A DNA stretch of 64,000 bases from Fibrobacter sp. (lineage in GTDB: Bacteria; Fibrobacterota; Fibrobacteria; Fibrobacterales; Fibrobacteraceae): the NCBI GenBank assembly GCA_024398955.1, contig JAKSIG010000007.1, forward strand, positions 1 through 64,000. The letters are read 5' to 3'. The notes below the pieces were generated by a model, which did not search any database, was not told the origin of the DNA, and worked only from the letters and a program-made list of their open reading frames with translations. This document shows, piece after piece, positions 33,919 to 44,287 of this stretch. How positions within the stretch are numbered: the stretch's first letter is position 1; every line of letters starts with the position of its first letter. The translations under genes and the position numbers were made by a program.

Positions 33919-34683
33919 ATGATTCACCCATCTGCTTTAGTCCATCCCTCCATAAAAATTCCCGAATCTGCCGTTGTCGGGCCTTGGTGCCTTGTAGATG
34001 AAGGTGCCCAAATTGGCGAAGGCGTGGTTTTAGAAAGCCGGGTCCACGTATATGGGGGCGTAAAAATCGGTTCGTATACTCATGTGTATGACGGATCTGT
34101 TCTTGGGGCTCCGCCGCAGGATCTAAAGTATGCCGGGGAACCGACGTTCCTTGAAGTTGGGGAAAGGTGTACCATTCGTGAATACTGTACCTTGAATCGC
34201 GGAACCGTTCAGGGGGGTGGGTGCACCCGAATTGCAGATAACGTTTTGATCATGGCCTACTCTCACATGGGGCATGACTGCCAGGTGGGACGCGGGGCTG
34301 TGATTGCCAATGGTTGTCAGTTTGGCGGCCATGTTCGCATAGGTGAATATGCGACTATTGGTGGAGTTACCGCCATCCAGCAGCGTAATCAGGTTGGTGC
34401 CTATGCCTTTGTCGGAGGTACTCATAAGGTGGATCGCGATGTTCCTCCTTGTACAAAGGCCTCGGGCAATCCCATTCGTTTTGGGGGCTTGAATCTTCAT
34501 GCGCTCCGCCTCCATTCCGAGGAATTTCCCGAAGAGCGGATTCGAAACCTGGAGCGTGCCTACCGCGAGCTTTATCGCAGTGGACGTCCTGCACACGAAA
34601 TTATTGAAGAGCTAAAAACTGGCAATGAACCGCTGTTCCGAACCTTTTTCGATGAACATTGGGCTGGAACCATCGTGAGGTAA
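33919..34683 (+). CDS. lpxA: UDP-N-acetylglucosamine acyltransferase (lipid A synthesis)
   Basis: The start ATG 33919 gives the typical MIHPSALVHPS beginning. An upstream ATG at 33880 would overlap the divergent gene. The 254-aa protein is a left-handed beta-helix of hexapeptide repeats with VGPWCLVDEGAQIGEGV, GAPPQDLKYAGE, the catalytic-His region SHMGHDCQVG, and the C-terminal helical part RLHSEEFPEERIRNLERAYRELYRSG. It adds the first acyl chain to UDP-GlcNAc, so the organism makes lipid A (Gram-negative). Other lpx genes are not nearby. Confidence 0.95.
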   Translation: MIHPSALVHPSIKIPESAVVGPWCLVDEGAQIGEGVVLESRVHVYGGVKIGSYTHVYDGSVLGAPPQDLKYAGEPTFLEVGERCTIREYCTLNRGTVQGGGCTRIADNVLIMAYSHMGHDCQVGRGAVIANGCQFGGHVRIGEYATIGGVTAIQQRNQVGAYAFVGGTHKVDRDVPPCTKASGNPIRFGGLNLHALRLHSEEFPEERIRNLERAYRELYRSGRPAHEIIEELKTGNEPLFRTFFDEHWAGTIVR

Positions 34684-34771
34684 AATGCGGGGGTTCAGGC
34701 TAATGAACGCCTGGGGCTTTTAGTCCTTGGTGGGAATTGTCCACCGTGTGGACTGCAGAGCCACTTGCGTA

Positions 34772-36085
34772 TTATAGTCCAAACGCTGCGGGGAATCCTT
34801 CGTACCAGGTTTCGTCAACCTTGTCGTAAGCCTCGAAGCCGCCTACGCCGGCAAGTCCCCAGTAATGCCAGGACATGTCAAGAGCCTCGGCGGCTTCAAT
34901 GGACTGCTGAGCCCATCTTGCCTTTGCCTGGGCAGAAGGCAGGGCTTCGACGCCATTGCCGTTACAGGTGCTGGTATTGCCAACGCCGCCACCGGATACG
35001 CCGAATTCGCCCATGTTCATGGGAACGGAGCCGCCGTTTATGTCGGGGTAAAGTCTCTTGGCCATGGCGACATAGCCCTTCAGGTCTGCTACGGCATTGT
35101 TGCTGAACGCAGCGTCGCCGTTGCAGGAGTAGCTATGGCCCTGATGGGTGAATCCATAGGGTTCGTAGTAGTGGCCGCTATAGATGATATTTCCATCCTG
35201 TGGCAGCCTCAAGACAGACAGCTGTGCGAACTTTGCTGCGCCCATGGATTCGAACATGATGGTCTTTCCCGGGGCTGCGGCACGAATCGCCTGGTAACCC
35301 AAGGTCATGACCTCGTTCAGGTTGTCAACAGACTTCATCGTCGGTTCGTTTAGGATGTCGAATACCACCATGTCGTCGGGGAATGCGTTAAGGGCAGTGG
35401 CGACTTCAGTCCAGATGCTTGCGTAGTGAACCTTTTCTGCTTCGTACAGGTCCGGGTTCTTGTCGGAATGGTTGGCTGCGAACATGATTTCGTAGTACCA
35501 GTGGAAGCTGACGACTACGGCGAGGCCTGCGTCGATCGCCTTCTGGATATCGTCCATGACTCCTGCAAGACGTTCGGGATTTACTTTGTGTGTAACAGGG
35601 TCGGAGTTATGCTGCCAACGTACGGGGATACGTACAGAGTTAAAGCCGGCGTTCTTCAGCAAGGTAAAGTAGGAATCCTCGATGGGGTTGCTCCAGCTTG
35701 CATCCAGACGGTCTTCGCAACCGAAGTTGTAACGTTCGCTAGGAAGGTTTCCGAAGTATGCTGCATCTGCGCCAGAAAGAACGATTTCCTTGGTCTGGCC
35801 GTTCAGATTGGTGTAGGTGAATGTGTCTCCGTCTCTCAACATGCCGCAGGACCAGTAGGAATTGCCGTCCCAGGCGTTGCCAAGGTTAATTCCTTTGCCC
35901 AGGCGCTTGTTCATGGCGCGTCCTTTAGAATAGTCTACGGGGATAATGGGGGCTTCTTCCTCTTCGGCAGGTGCTTCGACTGCGGCGTGGCCACCGCCGT
36001 CGCTAGAACAGCCAAGCAGGCCAAAGCCGCAGATGAGTGCTGCGGTCATTGTAGAAACTGCGCCCGCACGGAAATACTTGTTCAT
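34772..36085 (-). CDS. GH5 family lipoprotein cellulase/endoglucanase
   Basis: The 437-aa protein has a lipoprotein signal (lipobox LLGCS), a short acidic linker, and a GH5 domain beginning MNKRLGKGINLGNAWDG. Key features are FNSVRIPVRW, the acid/base Glu in FDILNEP (about residue 241), and the nucleophile Glu in MNMGEFGV near residue 358. SWHYWGLAG provides the substrate-platform Trp residues. It probably cleaves beta-1,4-glucan at the cell surface. It lies alone on the minus strand and is divergent from the surface operon. Confidence 0.92.
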   Translation of the reverse strand: MNKYFRAGAVSTMTAALICGFGLLGCSSDGGGHAAVEAPAEEEEAPIIPVDYSKGRAMNKRLGKGINLGNAWDGNSYWSCGMLRDGDTFTYTNLNGQTKEIVLSGADAAYFGNLPSERYNFGCEDRLDASWSNPIEDSYFTLLKNAGFNSVRIPVRWQHNSDPVTHKVNPERLAGVMDDIQKAIDAGLAVVVSFHWYYEIMFAANHSDKNPDLYEAEKVHYASIWTEVATALNAFPDDMVVFDILNEPTMKSVDNLNEVMTLGYQAIRAAAPGKTIMFESMGAAKFAQLSVLRLPQDGNIIYSGHYYEPYGFTHQGHSYSCNGDAAFSNNAVADLKGYVAMAKRLYPDINGGSVPMNMGEFGVSGGGVGNTSTCNGNGVEALPSAQAKARWAQQSIEAAEALDMSWHYWGLAGVGGFEAYDKVDETWYEGFPAAFGL

Positions 36086-36334
36086 AAAAACCTCAAATGG
36101 TAAACTTCTGGTTACGAATCTGTCTACAAAGATAAATTACTCTTTTTTCTGGGGAGTTAGCACATATATCGTAAAATAATGTGTTTACCAAAGAAACCGC
36201 CTGAAATCCTTTAAATTTACCGAATTTGGAAACATTGACCTGCTTCGAGGGGGGCTTTTTGTATACAGCCAAATCAGAATTGCAAAAAAACAAGTTATAT
36301 TGTATCCATCCGTATTTGGAGAATTTTTGATATT

Positions 36335-37078
36335 ATGAAAGCAAATCCGCATAAAGCAAGCTGGTGGTGCGCCCTAGGCGTACTCCTGATGGCATCATTC
36401 TCTTTTGCTGGCTATGGTTTTAGCGACTATCGCGACCGTGACCAGTCCCGCTTTGTCATTAAAGATCCTAAGCCGTTCCGACCGGATAAGGATGTGGTTT
36501 CCGTGGTTATGCGCGAAGCCATTCCCCGTGGTGGTGGATATACCTACCAGTACCCTCGTGAAAACCCCGAACCGGTACTCACGGATAAGTTTGCCATGGA
36601 AGGCGCTCTGTCCATGGAAATTGAGTTGATCGCAAGCGACTACTCTGGTGTTGCTATTTGTATTGCCGGTTCCGTAAACCTTGAACCGTACTACGAGGAC
36701 GGTGTTCTCGAATTCTGGATCAAGGGTGCCCAGGGTGGCGAAAACGCCCTGTTCGTGCTTGTGGACGATGGTGTTAAGACTGGTGGCGAATCCATGCAGG
36801 TTAAGCTCCGTTCCAAGAGCCTTGGCGAAATTACTACAGAATGGACTCACTTCAGCATTCCCCTGAAGCTCTTCGGTAAGACCGGTGTGTACTGGGATGC
36901 CAAGAATACTCGCGAAGTGATGCTTCCCTTCAGCTGGTCCAACTTCAAGGGCTTCCGTCTCGAAGTCCGTAAGGATGAAAACGAATCCTTCAAGGTTTGG
37001 ATCGATGATATCGTGATTAAGAAACATGGTAAGGCTTACGAAGGCCCGGCCAACTATCCGTTCCGCAACGAGATTTAA
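36335..37078 (+). CDS. Secreted carbohydrate-binding-like protein, first gene of the surface operon
   Basis: The 247-aa protein has a signal peptide (cut near residue 26) and one beta-rich domain. Strands such as GALSMEIELIASDYSGVAICI, VLEFWIKGAQGGENALFVLV and FRLEVRKDENESFKVWIDDIVI resemble CBM11/galactose-binding-like jelly rolls. GGAGA precedes ATG 36335. It is the first of six same-strand genes separated by 9-15 nt and ended by the terminator at 46349. A role in binding cellulose or capsule at the cell surface is inferred. Confidence 0.7.
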   Translation: MKANPHKASWWCALGVLLMASFSFAGYGFSDYRDRDQSRFVIKDPKPFRPDKDVVSVVMREAIPRGGGYTYQYPRENPEPVLTDKFAMEGALSMEIELIASDYSGVAICIAGSVNLEPYYEDGVLEFWIKGAQGGENALFVLVDDGVKTGGESMQVKLRSKSLGEITTEWTHFSIPLKLFGKTGVYWDAKNTREVMLPFSWSNFKGFRLEVRKDENESFKVWIDDIVIKKHGKAYEGPANYPFRNEI

Positions 37079-37093
37079 GAGGATTAGTTTTTT

Positions 37094-39661
37094 ATGCGCA
37101 AGTTACCCATAATTGCAACGACTCTGCTCTGCTCGTCCTTTGCGCTTGCACAGGATTTTGAAGATTACGGTGCAGACGAAGTAACATCCTCTGCCGAACA
37201 GGCTTATGATGAACTGGATAACGCTTCCAGTGAAGAAGCTCCTGCCGAAGAACCTGCTGATCTTTACGGTAGTTACGAACCGGCAGCCGAAGAACCCGCT
37301 TCCTACGAGGAACCTGCTCCTGCTGAAGAAGCTGTAGCAGAAGCTCCTGCCGAGGAGCCGGCTCTTGCCAATTCCATCAAGAAGGAAACTGCTCCGGCTA
37401 AGGGCCCCGCTACAGCATGGCCTGTCACTGTGGGCGCTCCTGCAAGCCTTGCTCCCGAAGCTCAGATTGCCGCAGTCGAAGATAACCTGGATTCCTTGAC
37501 CAACAACATGGAATCTACCCTCATGGGCAAGGACGATCTTCCGCTGGCAGTCTCCGGTTACATGGCCTTCCGTCTTAAGAACTTCCACTATTCCGAACCG
37601 AGCCCCTATGTCAAGAATGACCTGGCTCGTACCAACGTGGACGCAGTTCTTAACATGAACATCGTGGCCATGCCGAACTCCTACATGACCTTGTGGACAA
37701 ACCTGTCCATGCCGTTCGATCTGTCTGGCCTGTATAACAACTACCTGGGCAGCAAGCCGACCGATGTGCCGACCTATGACCAGCGAGTTCAGTTCGACCA
37801 CTCCACCGATTTCTATACCACAACCGTAAACGAAGAAATGAACTTCGGCGTGGACATCCGCGCGGGTGTCTTTGGCGCCTACGTTACCGCAGGTGGTGTT
37901 ATCTGGGCAAATTCTTCTCCCCTTACCATGTGGGAACGTGAAACTGCTCCTCGCTTCGCCTGGCAGTACGAACTGTTCGAAGACGAAAAGACTGTAAGTA
38001 CCTACTATAAGGAAAAGGTCTTCAAGCCTGTTAAGGAAGGTGGCCGTGCTTTCTGGACCAACCGTTCCTTCGGTGGTGTCTTTGCTAGTGTCTATCAGCT
38101 CCCCTTCGACATGAAGGCTCAGTTCCTCGTATCACAGCCTGCTGATGCAGACATCGGTACCCGTGACGGTCTTCGTATGTACGGTGGCCAGCCCGGTGAA
38201 CTTGAAATGTCCGGTAGCTACGACTTCCGCGGTTCTATCTACCATGGCCGTATTGCCAAGGAAAAGATTGCAGACAACTTAACCGTCGGCTTGAACTATA
38301 TGGGCATCACCTTCGATAACGACATCGTTTACGAAGATGAATTCCGTAACCAGTGGATTACCTACGGCGAAAATCACACTCCCACCATCCTGAACACTCA
38401 CGTTGTTTCTGCCGACGTTAAGGGTAACATTACTCCGAAGCTGTACTTGATGGCCGATGTGGCTGTTAGCATGACCGACTCCGTCAACTTCTACCAGACC
38501 GAAGATGCTGCCGACTATAATCCGGAAAACATTTCTACCGGTTACCTGGAAGATGCTTACGAAAGTGCTTTGAATACCCCGCAGGTTGGTGTCTACGTAA
38601 AGGCTCAGAGCAAGTACGTGGAAGGCTGGCCCATGACTGTGGAAGCCATCTACCTCCCCAAGGAATTCTACTCTCCCTATTCTCTTTCCAATCCGTCCCG
38701 TTTTGCTGGTTGGCGTAGAGATGAATTTTACCTGAATGGTGGCTCTCTCCGTTACTCTCCCAACATGGCTGGTATCAACTTCAAGTTGGAACCCACCTTC
38801 AATCGCGGCTATTTCGACTTCCAGTATGGCTTGCATACTCAGGTTGAAAAGGGACAGGACGTGGTATTCTTCAACTATCGTCTGAATGGTCGTAACGTTT
38901 GGGAAAGCTCCAACTCCTGGACCAAGCACAAGCCTCTCTTCATTGCCGACTCTGGTAATGGTGATGGATCCGGTTATGTTGCTCGCGTAGGTACCGAACT
39001 TGAATCCGGTTCCGGAATCAAGCAGTATCGTCAGCAGGGTGGTCTTTACGGTGGTACCTGGGAAATGTGGGAATCCTTCGTAGCTTACGAAGATGCCGAA
39101 CAGATTATCAGTGGCGAAGTTCCTGAACACACCAAGTGGTCCTCCTTCATGTCCTTCATGGGTGGCTATGATATCGGTGGCTGGTTCGGCACAGATCGTA
39201 CCATCATGATGACTGGTTATGCTTCTGTTTCTGGCGTTTCTACCGAAATCGCCCCGCTGGCCTACAGCGAATCTCAGAGCGGTATGCTTCTGTGGAGCTT
39301 CTTCGGTCAGTTTGAACCTTCTATCGCAGTAACCCCCACCTTCCACATGGTTGGTATCTTCGGTCTCGAAACCTTCAGATCCGACAAGGCTTACACTGCT
39401 GAATACATTACCGAAAACGTTTCCAAGAAGGATGCTAACGGCGGTACCAACTACCTCTATGGCAAGTATCACCTTTACTACTACAAGAAGTCTCCCATCA
39501 ACTATCTCGAAACTGCACTGGGTGTAGGTTTCGACTGGGACTTCTCCGATCGCGTGGGTCTGCATGCTCGCTATAAGTTCATGACCCATTCCGACGAAAC
39601 GGTTTCTGAAAACGACTGGCATTCTCACTACATTTCCGCCGAAGTTAAGGCTTGGTTCTAA
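37094..39661 (+). CDS. Outer-membrane beta-barrel protein 1 (855 aa)
   Basis: The protein has a signal peptide (about 1-19), a 90-residue Glu/Ala/Pro-rich acidic segment and a long barrel with many alternating aromatic strands. It ends HYISAEVKAWF, with the terminal Phe typical of barrel proteins. The block GGVIWANSSPLTMWERE resembles a motif in the next two genes (SPLTLFMPG; TPYTLYTPQ), so the three barrels look paralogous. I do not recognise a named family. A porin-like or adhesion role in the outer membrane is likely. Confidence 0.75.
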   Translation: MRKLPIIATTLLCSSFALAQDFEDYGADEVTSSAEQAYDELDNASSEEAPAEEPADLYGSYEPAAEEPASYEEPAPAEEAVAEAPAEEPALANSIKKETAPAKGPATAWPVTVGAPASLAPEAQIAAVEDNLDSLTNNMESTLMGKDDLPLAVSGYMAFRLKNFHYSEPSPYVKNDLARTNVDAVLNMNIVAMPNSYMTLWTNLSMPFDLSGLYNNYLGSKPTDVPTYDQRVQFDHSTDFYTTTVNEEMNFGVDIRAGVFGAYVTAGGVIWANSSPLTMWERETAPRFAWQYELFEDEKTVSTYYKEKVFKPVKEGGRAFWTNRSFGGVFASVYQLPFDMKAQFLVSQPADADIGTRDGLRMYGGQPGELEMSGSYDFRGSIYHGRIAKEKIADNLTVGLNYMGITFDNDIVYEDEFRNQWITYGENHTPTILNTHVVSADVKGNITPKLYLMADVAVSMTDSVNFYQTEDAADYNPENISTGYLEDAYESALNTPQVGVYVKAQSKYVEGWPMTVEAIYLPKEFYSPYSLSNPSRFAGWRRDEFYLNGGSLRYSPNMAGINFKLEPTFNRGYFDFQYGLHTQVEKGQDVVFFNYRLNGRNVWESSNSWTKHKPLFIADSGNGDGSGYVARVGTELESGSGIKQYRQQGGLYGGTWEMWESFVAYEDAEQIISGEVPEHTKWSSFMSFMGGYDIGGWFGTDRTIMMTGYASVSGVSTEIAPLAYSESQSGMLLWSFFGQFEPSIAVTPTFHMVGIFGLETFRSDKAYTAEYITENVSKKDANGGTNYLYGKYHLYYYKKSPINYLETALGVGFDWDFSDRVGLHARYKFMTHSDETVSENDWHSHYISAEVKAWF

Positions 39662-39675
39662 TCGGGGGTGTTGAA

Positions 39676-42096
39676 ATGAAGAAGACTATGAATATGAAAA
39701 AGACTTTTGCAGCCATCCTCGCTGCTTCCATGGCCGCATCTGCCGCCTCTGTTGCAGATAACCAGGATCTGATCGAAAGCAAGGTTGACTCCATCAACGC
39801 AAAGCGCGGTCTCGAAGTGACCGGAAGCATTCGTGCTGTGGCACAATCTGCCTCCATCGATACCGACAACGACGCTTCCGCCTTGAACAAGCTTCCGAAC
39901 ACCGAAAAGAACGAGTTTGTTTCTGCAGACTTGAACTTCGGTTTCCGTCCTTTCGAAAATGTTCGCGCCAATGCAACTCTTCGCCTGGCTGGCGGTATGC
40001 AGGAATACTTCGCTGCAGCAGCAAAGTCTGTATCTGTGCCCTGGCTCAATGTCGAAGGCAACCTTGGTAAGGATTTCTACTGGGTTGTGGGTGACTTCCG
40101 TCAGCAGTATTCTCCGCTGACCTTGTTCATGCCCGGTGTCGAAATCATGTATGAACCGCAGATTTTCGCCCGCAAGCGCTACATGGCCGAAAAGCAACAG
40201 ATGCTGGATGGCAATATGCGTAACCTTCAGGGTGCAAACCTTCAGTTCCGCCACGAACTGGGTGATGCTCTTGGTGAAATTCGTACCGAAGCTCTCTTTG
40301 CCCGTCTGGCTCGCACTTCTGTTCTTGACCTTACCGGTGCCGAAGGCAATATCCTTCCCAGTGATACCGCATTTGGTGCCTCTCAGGCCTCCAATATGGA
40401 CAAGTGGGTTTTCGCAGGAAACCTCGAATGGTTGCCGTTCAACCATAATACCTACGTAGGCGCAACTGCCATGCTCATCTTCGACAACGAAGATTCCTAC
40501 AGCTACACTTACCGCCGTCCTGGCAACGACTACAGTAAGTCCTACGAACTGCAGTCCATCAATCCCTACGATGTGAACCCGCAGAGCACTTCCGTTATGA
40601 GTGGTCGTGTAGGTGTTGACATTGCCGGCATGATGGCAAACAAGAACCTCATCTTGGACGCTACCGCCGAATTCGCTCTGTCTAGCGATGATGTCTATAA
40701 GGCAGACTCCTCCTGGGCTCTGGAATACGACGAAGAAACTGGACTTCCCACTGGTAGCTTTGCCGTTAACGACGATGGCAATCCGTTCCTTGCATTGGAT
40801 AGCTTCAAGCAAGAAACTCTCGATGGTGTTGCTCTCTTGATCAATGCCAACGCTGGTTACAAGACTGAATCCTGGAGTGTCAAGCTGGCTGTAGACGCAG
40901 TCTACAACGACAGTAGCTGGTACAATAACCTGGCCCAGTCTGGTTCCTTCTTTGCTCAGCGAATCCTGAATTCCGATATCGATGGTCAGACCGTAAAGTA
41001 TGGCGTTAACTCTCCGCTTTACTCCTCCTTCGATGCTCTCTACAACTTTGCTCCGAAGTTTGCTCCGGTTGCAACTGTTAAGGGTTTTGGTACCGACGAC
41101 AACGCCTTCAAGGACAGTCCGGCCAAGAGCTACAACATTGCTCCGTACAACAAGAATTCTTACACCAGCAACGTTTTCACCCGCACTCAGCTGGCTCTGC
41201 TCGAAACTTTGGCTGATCCTGCTCTGCAGCTTGCTCTTCCCAATGGTCTTGCAACCTCCAACCGTTTGGGTGGTCGTGCAAACCTGATCGTTGGCGTTGG
41301 CGATGCTGCCGAAGTCCAGGGCTTGTTCAGCATCTTCCAGCAGGTTTCTCCGGTTAGCCAGGTTATAGACGACCACATGGGTAACGTTATGACCTTGAAC
41401 TTCAAGGCAGCTACCTATATGGAATTCGGTGGCGGTGCCAAGGTTGACATCTTCAAGCTGCTCGGTTTCTCCAAGCCGCTTGAAATCTCCGGTTCCTACA
41501 AGCATTCCGAACGTTCTGTTGACACTGACGGCTGGGAAGCTATTGGACTTGAAGATGCAACGTCCGAGCTGAAGTCCGACTTCATTAACGCAGGTCTCTA
41601 TGTTCAGTATCTGCCTCGTCTGGGTGTAAACTTCGGTTTCCAGATGATCAATACCGAATACAACGATTTTGCTCAGCAGCAGTCTGCATTCAGCACTCCT
41701 CTCATGAAGGGCGAACAGATGCAGTGGATGGTCGGTCTTGACTACAATATTGCAAAGCATGCCTGGTTGGCTGTTAACGTTGGAACCGTTAGCGTATCTA
41801 ACGAATACAATGTTGGAAGCATGATCAACTATTACGACAACGCATACAATGCAACCTATGCTGCTGAATACGACAAGGCTGCCAAGAAGTTTGCCGATCC
41901 TGCAAATCCCACCGCAGAAGAAGTTGCTGCTGCAACAGCCTCTGCGAAGGATAAGGCAAGCGCTGCTGGCCTAAAGGCTACAAAGGATAATGCGTCCGCA
42001 AACATGCCGAACTACTACGAATATGACGGGACCGAGACTTATAAGCATGAGTTCTCTCAGTTTGTCCTCGAAGCTTCCCTTAACGTGGAATTTTAA
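39676..42096 (+). CDS. Outer-membrane beta-barrel protein 2 (806 aa)
   Basis: I use ATG 39676 (GGGGGTG upstream); an upstream ATG at 39652 overlaps the preceding gene. The protein has a signal peptide, a short helical LIESKVDSINAK segment, and a long barrel ending LEASLNVEF with a C-terminal Phe. The stretch DFRQQYSPLTLFMPGVEIMYEPQ aligns with the third barrel (MRVGFTPYTLYTPQQILLQEPE). An Ala/Lys-rich insertion near residues 740-775 interrupts the last strands. Second barrel of the operon; function not recognised. Confidence 0.75.
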   Translation: MKKTMNMKKTFAAILAASMAASAASVADNQDLIESKVDSINAKRGLEVTGSIRAVAQSASIDTDNDASALNKLPNTEKNEFVSADLNFGFRPFENVRANATLRLAGGMQEYFAAAAKSVSVPWLNVEGNLGKDFYWVVGDFRQQYSPLTLFMPGVEIMYEPQIFARKRYMAEKQQMLDGNMRNLQGANLQFRHELGDALGEIRTEALFARLARTSVLDLTGAEGNILPSDTAFGASQASNMDKWVFAGNLEWLPFNHNTYVGATAMLIFDNEDSYSYTYRRPGNDYSKSYELQSINPYDVNPQSTSVMSGRVGVDIAGMMANKNLILDATAEFALSSDDVYKADSSWALEYDEETGLPTGSFAVNDDGNPFLALDSFKQETLDGVALLINANAGYKTESWSVKLAVDAVYNDSSWYNNLAQSGSFFAQRILNSDIDGQTVKYGVNSPLYSSFDALYNFAPKFAPVATVKGFGTDDNAFKDSPAKSYNIAPYNKNSYTSNVFTRTQLALLETLADPALQLALPNGLATSNRLGGRANLIVGVGDAAEVQGLFSIFQQVSPVSQVIDDHMGNVMTLNFKAATYMEFGGGAKVDIFKLLGFSKPLEISGSYKHSERSVDTDGWEAIGLEDATSELKSDFINAGLYVQYLPRLGVNFGFQMINTEYNDFAQQQSAFSTPLMKGEQMQWMVGLDYNIAKHAWLAVNVGTVSVSNEYNVGSMINYYDNAYNATYAAEYDKAAKKFADPANPTAEEVAAATASAKDKASAAGLKATKDNASANMPNYYEYDGTETYKHEFSQFVLEASLNVEF

Positions 42097-42111
42097 TGGG
42101 AGGAAATGAAA

Positions 42112-44277
42112 ATGATGTTCAATAAGAAACTTTCCTCTGTTGCAGTTGCTTCCGCCTTCCTGTTCACGGCATCCAACGCCCTGGCACAAGAAGATGTGGC
42201 TCAGAAGCAGACTTCCCTGATTGAAAAGCTGGATTCCCTGAATGCATCCGTCCTTGGCCTTCGCCTGAACGGTACCGCAAAGGCTGGCGCCTTGGCTTCC
42301 ATGTCTACTTCCGATCAGTACAGCGACATTTCTCCGACTCAGGAAAATCAGGCCTACACTGATGCAAACCTGGTGTTTACCGCGCGTCCTAGCTCTGAAA
42401 CCCAGATTCATGTGGAACTTCGTCTCCATAAGGACTGGCAGAACTCTTACGACGAAAACATCAACCCGGTTATTGGCCACTGGTTCTCTTACGATGGTAA
42501 GATCCTGAACAAGCATGTGGATTTCAATTTGGGTTACATGCGCGTTGGCTTTACCCCGTATACTTTGTACACTCCGCAGCAGATTCTTCTGCAGGAACCT
42601 GAAATCTTTGCTCAGAAGCGAGTAGAAGCCATGGCCCAGCGCAATCTGGATACTACAACTGCTCGCCTCATGCAGGGTGTGAACGTTGACTACCATAGCT
42701 TTGCTCTTGGCGCCTTTGACGACATCCATGCTCAGGTGACTGGCGCTCGTATGCGCAATACTGCCAAGAAGTATGACCAGGTGTTCTTCGACTTTGACTA
42801 TGCCGACCGTTACTTCTATGGTCTGCGTCTTGGCGCCGATGCCTTCGGTGCTCACCTTGGCGTGAACTACACCGATGTATTCGACCGCAAGAAGAGTACT
42901 CGCTCTCGTCTGCAGGACGGCGATACCGTTGTCTATGACGACAATTCCGTTCTCTCTATCGAGGCCGCTTACGATTCCAAGAAGCTGATGGGTAACTCTG
43001 CCTTTGGTTTCGGTCTTAACGGTGAATTCGCCATGTCCAACTGGAATACCTCCGAAGATTACCTGGTTACCGAACGTGTGGATAGCTACAACTTGACTCA
43101 GATCAAGGTTAATGGCGACTCTCTCATTTACATCAAGAAGACCACTACTCCGGAAACCAACAGAAAGTCCGAAGATCTGGAAGACGAAAGCGGCACCGGT
43201 TTCTACATCGCTCCCTACGTCAACTTGAATCTGGCTGGTATCAAGGCTGACTTGACCATCACCTATCTGCAGAACGACGAAAAGTTCTGGGCAGAAATGG
43301 CTTCTTCTCCTTCTTACCGCGGCGGTACCGTTGTTCTGAACTCCAATGCAATGTTCAGCAACAAGGGTTACACAGATCTGATTGGTTCCTTTGGTATGTC
43401 CAGCTTGGAAAACCTGTACTTCTCCGTATATAATTCCAATCCGCTGAATGCAACCAACTTGATGACCTCTGAAACCTCTCACAATGCTCTGTCTTCTACC
43501 GTTGAAGATGGTCAGTACCTCTACACCCGTCTGTACAACAACTACAAGAATGCACACTTCTATCGCAACGGCTACAAGGCTGACGTGATGAAGAAGAGCG
43601 ATGTTGCTACTTCCCTGGTTGCTCTTGATCCGGCAAACAACATGGAATTGCCCATGGGTCTTGCTACCCCCGATCGTAAGGGTCCGCAGATTGCCTTGAA
43701 CCTGGATTGGAACGATGCTGTAGAACTGAACGTCCTGTTCTCCATGATGACTCAGAGTGCACTTGAGAATATCGACGAAACTGGCGCACTGGTCTCTGTA
43801 GAAAACAAGTTCACCCGCTATGCAGCCGGTCTCGGTGTTGATGTGGGTCGACTGGTTGGCCTTGGTCGTACCATCAAGATCCAGGGCTCTTATGACCATT
43901 CCGAAGAAGACAACTTCCTGAAGCGTAAGAACGACCGCATCATGGCTGGTCTTACCGCTGACGTTATCGGACCTCTGTCTCTCCTCGCTGGCTTCCAGAT
44001 GTCTACTAGGGAATTCGGCAACGCCTTTACCACCTTTACCGAATTTTCCGATGAAGATGGCAATGTTATGGATGCTCCCTTCGCAGGTATTACCAAGGCT
44101 GAAGAATCCTTGCTGCTGGTTGGTCCTCGCGTGAAGATCGCTGCAAATTCTTACCTCTCTGTTCAGTATGGCATGTTGACTGATAAGATTTCTTTCACCA
44201 ACTTCCTCACCGCAGCAGATGATGAACTTTCCATCGACAAGAACGTAATCGTTGCTGACGTAACGGTAAATTTCTAA
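42112..44277 (+). CDS. Outer-membrane beta-barrel protein 3 (721 aa)
   Basis: ATG 42112 fits the ribosome-binding site GGGAGGAA (42098-42105) better than ATG 42106, which lies only two bases after GGGAGG. The protein has a signal peptide ending ALAQ and a LIEKLDSLNAS helix like that of barrel 2. A long barrel follows with the shared TPYTLYTP...EPEIFAQKR block, ending VIVADVTVNF with a C-terminal Phe. It is clearly related to barrel 2 and more distantly to barrel 1. A structural or transport role in the outer membrane is inferred. Confidence 0.75.
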   Translation: MMFNKKLSSVAVASAFLFTASNALAQEDVAQKQTSLIEKLDSLNASVLGLRLNGTAKAGALASMSTSDQYSDISPTQENQAYTDANLVFTARPSSETQIHVELRLHKDWQNSYDENINPVIGHWFSYDGKILNKHVDFNLGYMRVGFTPYTLYTPQQILLQEPEIFAQKRVEAMAQRNLDTTTARLMQGVNVDYHSFALGAFDDIHAQVTGARMRNTAKKYDQVFFDFDYADRYFYGLRLGADAFGAHLGVNYTDVFDRKKSTRSRLQDGDTVVYDDNSVLSIEAAYDSKKLMGNSAFGFGLNGEFAMSNWNTSEDYLVTERVDSYNLTQIKVNGDSLIYIKKTTTPETNRKSEDLEDESGTGFYIAPYVNLNLAGIKADLTITYLQNDEKFWAEMASSPSYRGGTVVLNSNAMFSNKGYTDLIGSFGMSSLENLYFSVYNSNPLNATNLMTSETSHNALSSTVEDGQYLYTRLYNNYKNAHFYRNGYKADVMKKSDVATSLVALDPANNMELPMGLATPDRKGPQIALNLDWNDAVELNVLFSMMTQSALENIDETGALVSVENKFTRYAAGLGVDVGRLVGLGRTIKIQGSYDHSEEDNFLKRKNDRIMAGLTADVIGPLSLLAGFQMSTREFGNAFTTFTEFSDEDGNVMDAPFAGITKAEESLLLVGPRVKIAANSYLSVQYGMLTDKISFTNFLTAADDELSIDKNVIVADVTVNF

Positions 44278-44287
44278 GAGGTGTGTA